Made by a program: the position numbers and the translations under genes
The notes under the pieces: generated by a model
Seen by the model: only the letters and a program-made list of their open reading frames with translations
What the model was told of the DNA's origin: nothing
The model's database searches: none
Assembly (NCBI GenBank): GCA_031180805.1
Contig: JAPSLL010000009.1
Span: 23,004 to 78,435 of the forward strand
Origin: Bacillus sp. (in: firmicutes)
GTDB lineage: Bacteria; Bacillota; Bacilli; Bacillales; Bacillaceae
Length of the DNA stretch: 55,432 bases
Reading direction: 5' to 3'
Shown: positions 17,017 to 25,751 of the stretch, piece by piece
How positions within the stretch are numbered: the stretch's first letter is position 1
How the letters are laid out: the number at the start of each line of letters is the position of its first letter

Positions 17017-17834
17017 CCAACAATTCCACCTTCGATTAGTTGAAGCTCTTTCTTTAAAAGCTCTTTACCTTCACGTAACATTTCTAACGGTGTACCTGGT
17101 GCGTATTCTAAAATAAGCTGGCAGTCTGGGGCAAATTTGCTAAGAGCTACATAAATATTTTTCCATTTAATTGTACCTTTACCGATTGGCAAATGATCAT
17201 CACCAACTCCAGTATTATCGTGAAGATGTACAGCTAGTAAGCGACCTTTTGTTGATTTAATTACGTCAGGAATATCCCAATTATTTAAATATGCATGGCC
17301 AACATCAAGTAGATATCCTGCCGTTTCATCAATTGAATCTAGAAAACTAGTGAATTCCTCTTGAGTAAATAGTGAGCTTCCGTTATATCCGACATTTTCA
17401 ACCGCAAGCTTAACATTCAATGGTTTGGCAACTTTACACAATTGCTGAATAGCCTCTGCCGCACGATGTTTAGCAAGCTCGCGATTAAAAACAGATGAAA
17501 AGCAAAAACCCGGGTGGATAACAACATGGCTCGCATGAATCATACCAGCAAACTCAATTGCCTTTTTGTATTCAGAAAAGGAAGCATTTCTAATTGCTTT
17601 ATTCTCACTAGTAAGATTCGTATCCCATGCTGGTGGATGAATCGTATATCCAACAGGGTATTGCTTAAGTTTTGGAGCTAGAATTGAAAATAGCTGTTCC
17701 ATTTCATCCCATCTATCACCATCCATTAACAATTCTATTTTATCTGCTCCATGATCCATTAATTGTTGAATATTCTCCTCTAAATCATTCGTTAATAATA
17801 ACAAATCTGAGTAGCAAATTTCCTTTTCCATCAT
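17013..17834 (-). CDS. TIM-barrel sugar (phosphate) isomerase/epimerase-like protein
   Basis: 273 residues of the xylose-isomerase-like TIM-barrel family (AP_endonuc_2). Metal-site residues: H112 (VIHPGF), E145 (LAVENVGYN), D177/H180 (YLLDVGHAY), H205/H207 (AVHLHDN), E244 (LILEYAPG). Only 3 nt separate it from the ATPase gene upstream. In E. coli this operon position is held by the phosphodiesterase UgpQ, a different TIM-barrel family, so this enzyme may take its place functionally. Activity unassigned. Confidence 0.78.
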   Translation of the reverse strand: MMEKEICYSDLLLLTNDLEENIQQLMDHGADKIELLMDGDRWDEMEQLFSILAPKLKQYPVGYTIHPPAWDTNLTSENKAIRNASFSEYKKAIEFAGMIHASHVVIHPGFCFSSVFNRELAKHRAAEAIQQLCKVAKPLNVKLAVENVGYNGSSLFTQEEFTSFLDSIDETAGYLLDVGHAYLNNWDIPDVIKSTKGRLLAVHLHDNTGVGDDHLPIGKGTIKWKNIYVALSKFAPDCQLILEYAPGTPLEMLREGKELLKKELQLIEGGIVG

Positions 17835-17837
17835 AGC

Positions 17838-18974
17838 TCACCCTACCCCTATCGTATTTTTTATCAAATTCGTGTCATTTTCTTTATCCAATTGATCTGG
17901 ATAGCCTATTGAATTCTTTGTTTCGCCATTAAAAAAGTGCAAATGCTTCATAAGCGGCTGAACGTATACTTGTTCATATGGAATCCAACGATTCTCTTCA
18001 CTCATTACAATTACTTCATTTCCCTCGATCTCGATGTAGAGCGCATAGCTTGATCCTTGATTTTCTATATATTTAACCGTACCTTTTAGCGTATTTTCTA
18101 GAGGGGTTTTGCCGAGAATAAGGTGCTCAGGTCTAATACCTAGCACTAGCTTTTTGGCTTGACTGAGCTTTATTTGCCTCACCCATATCAAATCAAGCAT
18201 TAATACTTGTCCCCCAATATAAGCCTTGCCTTCATCGATTGTTACATTTAACAAATTCGTTGGAGGTGAACCGATAAACTTAGCTGTAAAAATGTTCGCT
18301 GGACGGTGATAAACATTTTCGGGTGTATCAATCATCTGTAGCCTTCCTTCATTTAATATTGCAATTCGATCTCCAAAGGTCATTGCTTCTACCTGATCAT
18401 GGGTGACATACACCATCGTTTGCTTATATATCTCATGAATTTTTAATAACTCTTTTCGGGCGGATATACGTAGCTGGGCGTCTAGGTTAGATAACGGCTC
18501 ATCAAGTAGAAAATAATCAGCATTTTTTACTACTGCTCTTGCTAATGCAACACGTTGTCTTTGACCACCAGATAAATCCTTTGGCAAGCGATTTTCATAT
18601 TCTTTTAGCTGTAACATATCAAGTACTGCAGCTAATCTTTGTTTTATCTCATCCATCGATAACTTCTGCACCTTTAATGCGTAGATGATATTTTGCTTAA
18701 CCGTCATGTGTGGATATAACGCATAGTTTTGAAAGACCATTGCAACATTTCGATTCCCACTTGGTACATCATTTACTCTTTTACCATCCATATAAAGATT
18801 TCCAGACGTAATCTCCTCAAGACCGGCAATCATTCGCAATGTTGTTGATTTCCCACAACCAGATGGACCTAAAAGAATGAGCCGTTCTCCTTCACGGATT
18901 TTGAAATCTAAATCTTTAACTACTTGAGTTTTACCATATGCCTTTTCAACATGCTCAAAGCGTATCTCCTTCAC
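17838..18974 (-). CDS. ABC transporter ATPase, UgpC/MsmX-type
   Basis: 378-residue importer ATPase: Walker A GPSGCGKST (36-44), Q-loop Gln 82, signature LSGGQ (134-138), Walker B YFLLDEP (154-160), H-loop His (VTHDQVEAMTFGDRI), then a TOBE regulatory domain (about 240-350). GTG start 6 nt after GGAGGT. The CUT1 sugar/glycerol-phosphate importers of this family often share one ATPase, but here it is encoded inside the operon. Confidence 0.9.
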   Translation of the reverse strand: MKEIRFEHVEKAYGKTQVVKDLDFKIREGERLILLGPSGCGKSTTLRMIAGLEEITSGNLYMDGKRVNDVPSGNRNVAMVFQNYALYPHMTVKQNIIYALKVQKLSMDEIKQRLAAVLDMLQLKEYENRLPKDLSGGQRQRVALARAVVKNADYFLLDEPLSNLDAQLRISARKELLKIHEIYKQTMVYVTHDQVEAMTFGDRIAILNEGRLQMIDTPENVYHRPANIFTAKFIGSPPTNLLNVTIDEGKAYIGGQVLMLDLIWVRQIKLSQAKKLVLGIRPEHLILGKTPLENTLKGTVKYIENQGSSYALYIEIEGNEVIVMSEENRWIPYEQVYVQPLMKHLHFFNGETKNSIGYPDQLDKENDTNLIKNTIGVG

Positions 18975-18987
18975 CTTGCCACCTCCG

Positions 18988-19812
18988 TTATTTTATTCCT
19001 GAAGAAGTAAATGTACCGATAATATATTTTTGGAACAATAAATACAAAGATAACGGAATTATCATTGTAATAACAGATACAGCCATTGCCACAGTGAAAT
19101 TCGTACCGCCTTCTGTACTAATGTACATTTGTAATGCTAATGGCAGCGTGTACTGGTCTGTGCTTTTCAAAATGAGCACTGGCCATACATATTCATTCCA
19201 GGCACTAATGAAAAACCAAATACCAGAAGCCGTTACTGCTGGTCTAACAAGAGGAAGAACAATATCTTTCATAATTAGCCAATGGCCAACTTTATCAATT
19301 TTCGCCACCTCAATAAGCGAATAAGGAATGCTTCTCATCTGTTGTCTTATTAAAAAAATTCCTACAGCATCCGCTAGTTGAGGCAGGATAACTCCCCATA
19401 CACTGTTTACTAATCCTAATTGAGAGACAACCAAATAGTTAGGAATCATTGTGACTGTAAATGGAATAAAAATAGTACTTAACAACACAAAATATACGAT
19501 TTCTTTTCCTTTAAAATAGAAGTATACAAAGGCATATGCAGCTAAAAATGATGTGATCACTTTAAATAATGTGACAACCGATGCAATGATAAATGTATTC
19601 AAAGTAATTTTTATTACTGGTAAACTCTCAAAAAATGTGGAATAGTTCTCAAATGTCGGTTGAAGCGGGATAATCTTTAATACTTCATTATAGGCATCCT
19701 CTAACGGTCTAAATGAATTACCTAACGCAAAAATAATTGGGAAAATAAGGAAAAATACCGTTAGTATAAATAACAGATGCCACGGAATGGAGATGAACCG
19801 GTTAATTTTCAT
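18988..19812 (-). CDS. ABC transporter permease, UgpE/MalG-like
   Basis: 274-residue inner permease with six hydrophobic segments and the EAA loop SLIEVAKIDKVGHWLIMKDIVLP (about 180-202) that docks the ATPase. I chose ATG 19812 because a GAGG site lies 8 nt upstream; the open frame starts 7 codons earlier with a TTG. It overlaps the 3' end of the partner permease by 11 nt, implying translational coupling. Confidence 0.88.
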   Translation of the reverse strand: MKINRFISIPWHLLFILTVFFLIFPIIFALGNSFRPLEDAYNEVLKIIPLQPTFENYSTFFESLPVIKITLNTFIIASVVTLFKVITSFLAAYAFVYFYFKGKEIVYFVLLSTIFIPFTVTMIPNYLVVSQLGLVNSVWGVILPQLADAVGIFLIRQQMRSIPYSLIEVAKIDKVGHWLIMKDIVLPLVRPAVTASGIWFFISAWNEYVWPVLILKSTDQYTLPLALQMYISTEGGTNFTVAMAVSVITMIIPLSLYLLFQKYIIGTFTSSGIK

Positions 19813-20731
19813 AATAGATTCCTCTTTCAACAAACCTAAATTCTAAAATCAATAGCACTAAAAAAATTGCCATTGTTAAAATTGATAGAGCAGCTGAATG
19901 ACCTGTTCTGTATAACACGAACGCTTCATGGTAGGCATGGTAGATTGCATTTGAGCTTGCATAATTAGGGCCACCTTGAGTAATTACTTTAATCGGTGTA
20001 AAAACATACTGAAGCCCTTGAACAATCGTCATAATGAAAATATAGATTCCAGTTGAACTGCTCATTGGCAAGACAATTGTAAAAAAAATCTTCCACAACG
20101 GGACATTGTCCACCCGTGCCGCTTCTATCACTTCCCGAGAAATTCCATTAATAGATGCATATAATAGGATAAAGTTATACCCAAATATTTTCCATGATGT
20201 AATTAAACTTAAGACTAGAATGACCCATCCATCTGTCTTGCTCCATATCGGCATTTCTAATCCTAAACATCCAAATATTATTGCAAGTGGACCGGAAACA
20301 GGGTTTAACATCCAAGTAAATAATATCGAGCCAACAACTAAGGATATAAACGCAGGCAAAAACATTGCACTTTTGTACAATCCTTTAAACCTAGTTATGA
20401 CAAGATCAAGTACAAATGCAAAAATATATGGAACTGAACAATTAATGACTAGTAAAATCACAATATAAATAATCGTATTGCCAAACACTTTATAAGTGAT
20501 CGGATCCGTTAACACATCCATGTAATTTTTAAAGCCAACAAATTCCTTCGTTGGACTTATCATATTCCAATCGAAAAAACTTAAATAAACCGTATATAAA
20601 AAGGGCCAAAACATAAATAAAGCAAAAACAATAAGAGAAGGGATTAACAATCCATAAGCAAGCCATGTTTGTTTATAACTTCTAACCCTTTCATAAAGCA
20701 TTCTTTTTGTTCCTGTTTCAACAACACTCAT
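19802..20731 (-). CDS. ABC transporter permease, UgpA/MalF-like
   Basis: 309 residues, six transmembrane segments, EAA loop EVIEAARVDNVPLWKIFFTIVLP (about 206-228). Pairs with the downstream permease. GGGGGAT ribosome binding site 6 nt from ATG. CUT1-family features fit glycerol-3-phosphate, glycerophosphodiester or oligosaccharide uptake. Confidence 0.88.
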   Translation of the reverse strand: MSVVETGTKRMLYERVRSYKQTWLAYGLLIPSLIVFALFMFWPFLYTVYLSFFDWNMISPTKEFVGFKNYMDVLTDPITYKVFGNTIIYIVILLVINCSVPYIFAFVLDLVITRFKGLYKSAMFLPAFISLVVGSILFTWMLNPVSGPLAIIFGCLGLEMPIWSKTDGWVILVLSLITSWKIFGYNFILLYASINGISREVIEAARVDNVPLWKIFFTIVLPMSSSTGIYIFIMTIVQGLQYVFTPIKVITQGGPNYASSNAIYHAYHEAFVLYRTGHSAALSILTMAIFLVLLILEFRFVERGIYYEN

Positions 20732-20760
20732 TTCCTATCCCCCATCTATAATTTGAAACC

Positions 20761-20783
20761 AAGAGGCCATGAAATGACCCCTT
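20761..20783. other. Imperfect stem-loop between binding-protein and permease genes
   Basis: AAGAGGCCAT / ATGACCCCTT with two mismatches. The T run is on the plus strand only, so on the operon strand it is more likely an mRNA-stabilising or partial attenuation stem, common downstream of abundant binding-protein genes. Confidence 0.35.
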
Positions 20784-20802
20784 TTTTAGTTTAATCAATC
20801 TC

Positions 20803-22101
20803 TTATTCTAGCAATTGATTTATTTCAGCCTCAGTTTTCTTTAAGCCCTCTTCAACAGAAATACTTCCACCTAATATTTCATCACGAACATCCAATAATG
20901 CCTGCTCAGCTTGTAGTCCTGAATCCCCTGGGAATGATGTCCAAGGAACTACTGCATCCATTTGTTCAATTGCGGCCTGCATCATTTCATTTTCTTCTAA
21001 ATAACTTTTCAATCCGTTCTCCGCTTCTGCTACATCAGATCGAGGTGGCACATATCCAGTTCCCTCCGTCCACTTAGCCATTGACTCGACACTATATAAA
21101 AACTTCATAAATTCCCACGCTGCCTTTTGCTGCTCCTCTTCCTTAGCTGTAATGGCTAACATCGCACCACCAGCAGGTAATCTCACTTCTTTACCTTCCC
21201 ATGCAGGTGATTTAATTGCTGCTACATTAAATTTGGCATTGTTTTGAATATTAGATCTTTGCGCAATTGTTGTATATGCCATTGCAACATTTCCATCAAT
21301 GAAGCTTTGAATCCCTTGGTCCCATGAAATATGCAATGCCTCTTCTTCTAATACCATTTCTGTCCATAACTTATAAGCCTCGATACCTTCCTTAGAGGCA
21401 AAACTCGCTTTCCCATCTGTTAACATTCTTGCCCCATTACTTTCAAGTATTGCTTGTGTCGCCCAGTTATCTGCTGGTTCTTGAAGATAAAATCCGTACT
21501 TACCTGTTTTTTCTTTTACCTTTTGTGAAAAATCTTTTAGCTCTTCCCATGTTTGTGGGCCATTTTCATCCACTCCTGCTTCCTTTAATAAATCTCTATT
21601 AATATATAAAACTGGATTACTTAAGGAATAAGGAATCCCTACTTGCTCTCCCTCTGAATTTTTCGCTAAGCTCATAACGTTCTCTAAAAAATGATCCTTT
21701 AGAAAGTTTTTATCTTCAGGAAAATGCTTATCGATGACCTCCTGGGGTGAAACATACTCAAAGTTATTTGAAAAATAATCTAAAAATGACCATCCAACCT
21801 GTACAACTGCTGGTGTATTACCAGCTGCTGCCTCAGCCTGTAAATTTTGCATTAACCCTTTATACATATCAGGATTAAATTTAGCAACAACCTCAACTGC
21901 GTCACTTTGTTTATTAAATTCCTCTACTAATTCATTTACTGTTTGTCCACCTTGTGTCTCTGCATTTACATGCCAATATTCAATGACTGTTTTCTGCTCT
22001 TTCCCAGATGAAACAACACTTGAATTATCATTAGTTGCATATCCACATGCAACTAATGAAAACCCCAATCCGAAAACAGTTAACAATTTTAATAATTTCA
22101 T
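20803..22101 (-). CDS. UgpB-like extracellular solute-binding lipoprotein
   Basis: 432 residues. Lipoprotein signal with lipobox LVAC (16-19), Cys19 being the lipidation site. Family 1 binding-protein features: EYWHVNAETQGGQTVNELVEEFNKQ near the N-terminus, TPAVVQVGW, PYSLSNPVLYINRDLLKEAG (similar to the UgpB segment with PVLYYNKDAFKKAG) and TGYVPPRSDV near the C-terminus. First gene of the six-gene operon. Resemblance to UgpB plus Pho-like upstream repeats favours glycerol-3-phosphate or a glycerophosphodiester as ligand; a sugar remains possible. Confidence 0.85.
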   Translation of the reverse strand: MKLLKLLTVFGLGFSLVACGYATNDNSSVVSSGKEQKTVIEYWHVNAETQGGQTVNELVEEFNKQSDAVEVVAKFNPDMYKGLMQNLQAEAAAGNTPAVVQVGWSFLDYFSNNFEYVSPQEVIDKHFPEDKNFLKDHFLENVMSLAKNSEGEQVGIPYSLSNPVLYINRDLLKEAGVDENGPQTWEELKDFSQKVKEKTGKYGFYLQEPADNWATQAILESNGARMLTDGKASFASKEGIEAYKLWTEMVLEEEALHISWDQGIQSFIDGNVAMAYTTIAQRSNIQNNAKFNVAAIKSPAWEGKEVRLPAGGAMLAITAKEEEQQKAAWEFMKFLYSVESMAKWTEGTGYVPPRSDVAEAENGLKSYLEENEMMQAAIEQMDAVVPWTSFPGDSGLQAEQALLDVRDEILGGSISVEEGLKKTEAEINQLLE

Positions 22102-22194
22102 TTATCTTTCCTCCTCATTTCACATTGGTTTGGAATGATGTAGCAGTATATATAGCAAAATGTAGTAGACACCCCTCCTTTTCGAATGACAAAA

Positions 22195-22240
22195 AGACCT
22201 CAAATAAAATGTATATATTCTATACATCTATTTGAGGTCT
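22195..22240 (-). terminator. Terminator in the leader of the ugp-like operon
   Basis: On the minus strand AGACCTCAAATA pairs with TATTTGAGGTCT, extended inside by ATGTATA/TATACAT, followed by TTTTTGTC. It sits between the inferred promoter (22257-22321) and the binding-protein ATG at 22101, i.e. in the 5' leader. tdk has its own terminator further upstream, so this looks like an attenuator. Confidence 0.7.
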
Positions 22241-22256
22241 CTCTATTCGCACCTAT

Positions 22257-22321
22257 AATATATTCACTTGATAGTTTTAGTATAAAAGCAAATTATTAAT
22301 TAAATATTAATTGGTTGTAAA
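22257..22321 (-). promoter_or_regulatory. PhoP-box-like repeats upstream of the ugp-like operon
   Basis: Minus strand: TTTACA (22321), TTAATA (22310), TTAATA (22299), TTTATA (22286), then TATATT (22262-22257) 18 nt after the last repeat. The period and the 18-nt gap match the surface phosphoesterase promoter, but the hexamers are weaker. Confidence 0.5.
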
Positions 22322-22435
22322 ATTACTATTTACAAACGAACTTATAGCAGATACCTATTTTTCAAGTAAGCCTATAAACTTGATAAACCGTATAAATAAG
22401 TAATCACATTAATTTTAAGGAATTTTTATATGTAA

Positions 22436-22465
22436 AAAAGATGCAGCCTTATAAACTACATCTTT
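22436..22465 (-). terminator. tdk terminator
   Basis: AAAAGATGTAG / CTGCATCTTTT stem (one G-U pair) with TTTTTT tail on the minus strand, 11 bp past the tdk stop. Confidence 0.75.
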
Positions 22466-22476
22466 TCTTTTCAATA

Positions 22477-23100
22477 TTATAGCTGTTTAGCCTCACTATT
22501 GACTTTATTTACATTTACAACAGGCTTCCCCGGCACCTCATGATGATGACGGCATCTTGGCTCATACGACTCAGATGCACCGACTAAAATGATTGGGTCA
22601 TCGTATGATGCTGGTTTTCCATTAATTAGTCGTTGTGTACGGCTAGCAGGTGAACCGCAAACAGAGCATACTGCTTGTAGCTTTGTAACAAGCTCTGCTA
22701 CGGCCATTAATTGTGGCACAACACTAAATGGTTCACCTCTAAAGTCTTGATCAAGTCCCGCTGCAATTACTCGGTAGCCTTGGTTTGCTAGCAATGTGAG
22801 AACATTACAAATGTCTTCGTCAAAAAATTGGACTTCATCAACAGCGATTAGATCGGTATTTTCTGAAATGTGGTCAAAAATCTCTTTTGAAGATTTAATT
22901 GGTTTGGAAATAATCGCCGTTCCGTTATGTGATACGACCTCTTCTTCACTGTAGCGGTTATCAATAGCTGGTTTAAATACCTTTACTTCTTGTTTTGCAA
23001 ATTGTGCTCGGCGAACGCGGCGAATCAATTCCTCAGACTTCCCTGAGAACATGCTGCCACAGATCACTTCAAGCCAGCCACTTTGCTTCATTACATACAT
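22477..23100 (-). CDS. tdk: Thymidine kinase
   Basis: Phosphorylates thymidine to dTMP in pyrimidine salvage. 207-residue type II enzyme: Walker A GSMFSGKS (15-22), Walker B/catalytic AVDEVQFFD (Glu about 91), lasso region ending GYxxxCR-like [10 protein letters not shown], and zinc-site CSVCG (about 145-149) plus Cys in PRCRHHH. Followed by a terminator. B. subtilis has tdk between rpmE and prfA; here an island of about 13 kb separates tdk from racA/prfA. Confidence 0.95.
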   Translation of the reverse strand: MYVMKQSGWLEVICGSMFSGKSEELIRRVRRAQFAKQEVKVFKPAIDNRYSEEEVVSHNGTAIISKPIKSSKEIFDHISENTDLIAVDEVQFFDEDICNVLTLLANQGYRVIAAGLDQDFRGEPFSVVPQLMAVAELVTKLQAVCSVCGSPASRTQRLINGKPASYDDPIILVGASESYEPRCRHHHEVPGKPVVNVNKVNSEAKQL

Positions 23101-23138
23101 TAAAACGGCCTCTCCCTTCGCTACATCGTTTCATTTTA

Positions 23139-23250
23139 AGAAAAGCACAAGCGCCTACAATTCTCAAAATAAGAGGTCTTTATCTTAATATGAGAATTTG
23201 CTTGTGACCTCGATGGTCTAGGTGCTCGCTAGACTCTAAAAAAGCACATA
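23139..23250. repeat. Dispersed intergenic repeat, copy 1
   Basis: Starts AGAAAAGCACAAGCGCCTA and ends GGTGCTCGCTAGACTCT, with an inner inverted repeat ATTCTC...GAGAAT. Shares its left and right ends with other intergenic blocks in this window (near 25560, 29289, 32390 and 55372). The rest of the tdk-rpmE gap (23101-23462) shows only the rpmE terminator. Confidence 0.6.
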
Positions 23251-23417
23251 ATTTCCACTTTCTTATCTGTCAATTTCTATACTGTGCCTTCCGTATAGGC
23301 ACTCATTTATTTAGCACAGATGTACTGTATTCCCTCTTAATAGGGTGGCTTTATACTGCCTGAACATACAATATTAGGCAAGAAACTATTGGTTTCATTT
23401 AAAAATAGACGTGAAAA

Positions 23418-23448
23418 AACAGGCAAGAGCCATTTCGTCTTGCCTGTT
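23418..23448 (-). terminator. rpmE terminator
   Basis: AACAGGCAAGA / TCTTGCCTGTT perfect stem, TTTTTT on the minus strand, 14 bp after the rpmE stop. Confidence 0.85.
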
Positions 23449-23462
23449 GTAAGTTACCATTA

Positions 23463-23669
23463 TTACTTTTGTGTAATGCCGTATTTTTTGTTGAATTTGT
23501 CTACACGTCCACCTGCATCTGCAAATTTTTGACGTCCTGTGTAGAATGGATGGCACTCAGAACAAACCTCAACTTTGATTTCGTTTAAAACAGAACCAGT
23601 TTCGAATTCGTTACCACAAGCGCATTTCACCATAACTTTATTATAGTTTGGATGAATTCCTGTTTTCAT
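23463..23669 (-). CDS. rpmE: 50S ribosomal protein L31, zinc-binding form
   Basis: 68 residues starting [12 protein letters not shown]. The zinc-ribbon Cys residues are at 16, 18, 36 and 39 (CAC...CSEC), making it the C+ form that stores and releases zinc. The open frame extends 31 codons upstream, but a GGAAGGAG site overlaps the first upstream ATG and is 9 nt from ATG 23669, so I use the latter, which also fits family length (about 66). Confidence 0.95.
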   Translation of the reverse strand: MKTGIHPNYNKVMVKCACGNEFETGSVLNEIKVEVCSECHPFYTGRQKFADAGGRVDKFNKKYGITQK

Positions 23670-23828
23670 TCTTTTCATCTCCTTCCGCCCTGAATCATCT
23701 GAAACAGAGTTATCATCTAGAATGACTCGTCCGATTGACAACTCAATTCTAGAAAAGCACATGATGAAATTATAACAAGGACACGGTCTAAAAGCAAGCC
23801 GAAGTTCTAGGGTAGTATATGGAAATTA

Positions 23829-23857
23829 AAGGGGACACATTTTAAACATGTTCCCTT
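23829..23857 (-). terminator. Stem-loop after rho
   Basis: AAGGGAACA / TGTCCCCTT with one mismatch; tail TAATTT is weak, so termination strength is doubtful. Confidence 0.4.
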
Positions 23858-23884
23858 CAAATTTGAACCGTGTTGCTCAAAGAT

Positions 23885-25156
23885 TTATCGATTTCTAGCT
23901 GTTTTCATTTCAGCATCTAAATTACTGAAAAATTCCTCATTTGATTTCGTTTGACGCAGCTTTCTTAGGAATTTTTCAATGAAGTCAGGTGTATCAGACA
24001 TCGATTTTCGAATTGCCCATAATTTTTCAAGATGATCTTTTGGAATAAGAAGCTCTTCTTTTCTTGTTCCTGAACGACGAATATCAATCGCAGGGAAAAT
24101 CCGTTTTTCAGCAAGTGAGCGATCTAAGTGAAGCTCCATATTACCTGTCCCTTTGAATTCCTCGTAAATAACGTCATCCATCCGTGAGCCTGTATCAACT
24201 AATGCTGTTGCAAGAATTGTTAAGCTTCCACCTTCTTCGATATTACGGGCAGCACCGAAGAAACGTTTTGGACGGTGGAACGCAGCTGGGTCAATACCAC
24301 CGGATAATGTTCTTCCACTTGGCGGAATAACAAGATTGTACGCTCTTGCTAAACGAGTAATACTATCCATTAAAATAATAACATCTTTCTTATGTTCAAC
24401 AAGACGCATAGCACGCTCTAATACAAGCTCAGCAACTTTAATATGATTTTCCGGAACCTCGTCAAAGGTTGAGCTAACGACATCACCCGCAACTGAACGT
24501 TCAATATCTGTTACCTCTTCAGGTCTCTCATCAATTAATAAAACGATAAGCTCAGCTTCTGGATTATTCGTCGTAATGCTATTAGCAATTTCCTTCAAAA
24601 GCATCGTTTTCCCTGCTTTCGGCGGAGCAACAATTAAACCACGCTGTCCGAAGCCAACAGGTGCAATTAAATCCATGATTCTTGTTGATAAATAGCTAGG
24701 TTTTGTTTCAAGGTAAATTTGTCTGTCTGGATAGAGAGGAGTTAATGCTGGGAAGTGAACACGTTCCTTTGCCGTTTCTGGGTCTTCACCATTTACCGCT
24801 TCTACATGCAGCAAACCATAGTATCGCTCATTTTCTTTTGGTGGACGAACTTTACCTGATACTTTATCTCCATTTCGTAAATCAAAACGTCTTATTTGTG
24901 AAGCCGAAATATAAATATCCTCCGAGCTCGGTGAATAGTTAATCGGTCTTAAGAAACCAAAGCCCTCAGACTGAATTATTTCTAAAACACCTTCCATAAA
25001 TAATAAGTCTTCTTGTTCTGCATTCGCCTTTAAGATTGCAAAAATTAATTCCTTTTTCGTTAGCTTGCTGTAATAAGATACTTTATATTGACGGGCAAGC
25101 TCGTACAACTCTTTCAGTTTCATATGTTCCAATGAAGAAATTGAAACTTGACTCAT
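23885..25156 (-). CDS. rho: Transcription termination factor Rho
   Basis: Hexameric RNA-dependent ATPase ending transcription of untranslated RNA. 423 residues from ATG 25156 ([21 protein letters not shown]); the open frame continues 9 codons to a TTG, but homologous proteins begin about here. Rho-N (1-45), RNA-binding cold-shock domain (about 48-115, EGFGFLRP), P-loop [10 protein letters not shown] (about 175-184), Walker [19 protein letters not shown]-loop [15 protein letters not shown] and R-loop segments follow. Very close to B. subtilis Rho. Confidence 0.97.
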   Translation of the reverse strand: MSQVSISSLEHMKLKELYELARQYKVSYYSKLTKKELIFAILKANAEQEDLLFMEGVLEIIQSEGFGFLRPINYSPSSEDIYISASQIRRFDLRNGDKVSGKVRPPKENERYYGLLHVEAVNGEDPETAKERVHFPALTPLYPDRQIYLETKPSYLSTRIMDLIAPVGFGQRGLIVAPPKAGKTMLLKEIANSITTNNPEAELIVLLIDERPEEVTDIERSVAGDVVSSTFDEVPENHIKVAELVLERAMRLVEHKKDVIILMDSITRLARAYNLVIPPSGRTLSGGIDPAAFHRPKRFFGAARNIEEGGSLTILATALVDTGSRMDDVIYEEFKGTGNMELHLDRSLAEKRIFPAIDIRRSGTRKEELLIPKDHLEKLWAIRKSMSDTPDFIEKFLRKLRQTKSNEEFFSNLDAEMKTARNR

Positions 25157-25558
25157 AAAAACACCACTCTTTTTATTTTTCAATTCATGTATTGATGTTC
25201 AATTCATTCGTAAACATTACTGTTGAGCGTTCCCCTTCACCATCTCAACTTGTTTTGTCCACATTTGAACATGCATTTAACCGTTTTCCATCTATCATTC
25301 ATTTAAGGTAGTTCATTCGATAAATAATGAAGTCTAGTCAGATAACAAATATATGTTATAAGAGATTTACCATCGATTGTACTTTAAGAAGAAACTAGTA
25401 CATTGGGATTAGAAGGAAAATGAAGGTGAGCTTGAAGTAGATTATGCAGTAATTGCATTCTATGCAGCACTCTTTATTTTTACCCTATTTTTCGAATTTA
25501 ATCAATCTTTTTCGGAAAATCTATTAGAAGTTTGGGGATATTTGAAAAGCTTTCGTCG

Positions 25559-25640
25559 ACCTTAAACGGCTTTGGGTAAACAAGATGCAAGGAAATAGTG
25601 TCTTTTTGTCTTAAATTTACTTTTAGCTCGCTACAGTTAG
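25559..25640. repeat. Dispersed intergenic repeat, diverged copy 2
   Basis: Segments ACCTTAAACGGCTTTGGGT, AACAAGATGCAAGGA and GGAGCTAAAC align with copy 4 (CCTTGAACAGCTTAAGGC, AACAAAACGCAAGGA, GGAGCTAGAC) in the same order and spacing. Confidence 0.5.
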
Positions 25641-25712
25641 GAGCTAAACACAAAACTAACCTTTGTTACTAGAATACAATGTTGCTTTAAGAACACGCAT
25701 GATAACATAGAA

Positions 25713-25735
25713 GAAAGCAGGATACCCCTACTTTC
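25713..25735 (-). terminator. Stem-loop after murA
   Basis: GAAAGTAGG / CCTGCTTTC (one G-U) with a loose T-rich tail TTCTATGTT on the minus strand, 17 bp past the murA stop. Confidence 0.5.
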
Positions 25736-25751
25736 TCCTTGCATCTATTAT

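Larger units (their letters stand above)
25157..25751. other. rho leader and intergenic gap
   Basis: About 595 bp without a gene. It holds the rho 5' region, a diverged dispersed repeat (25559-25640) and the murA terminator stem. I see no glpX, which lies between murAB and rho in B. subtilis, and no clear promoter. Confidence 0.6.
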
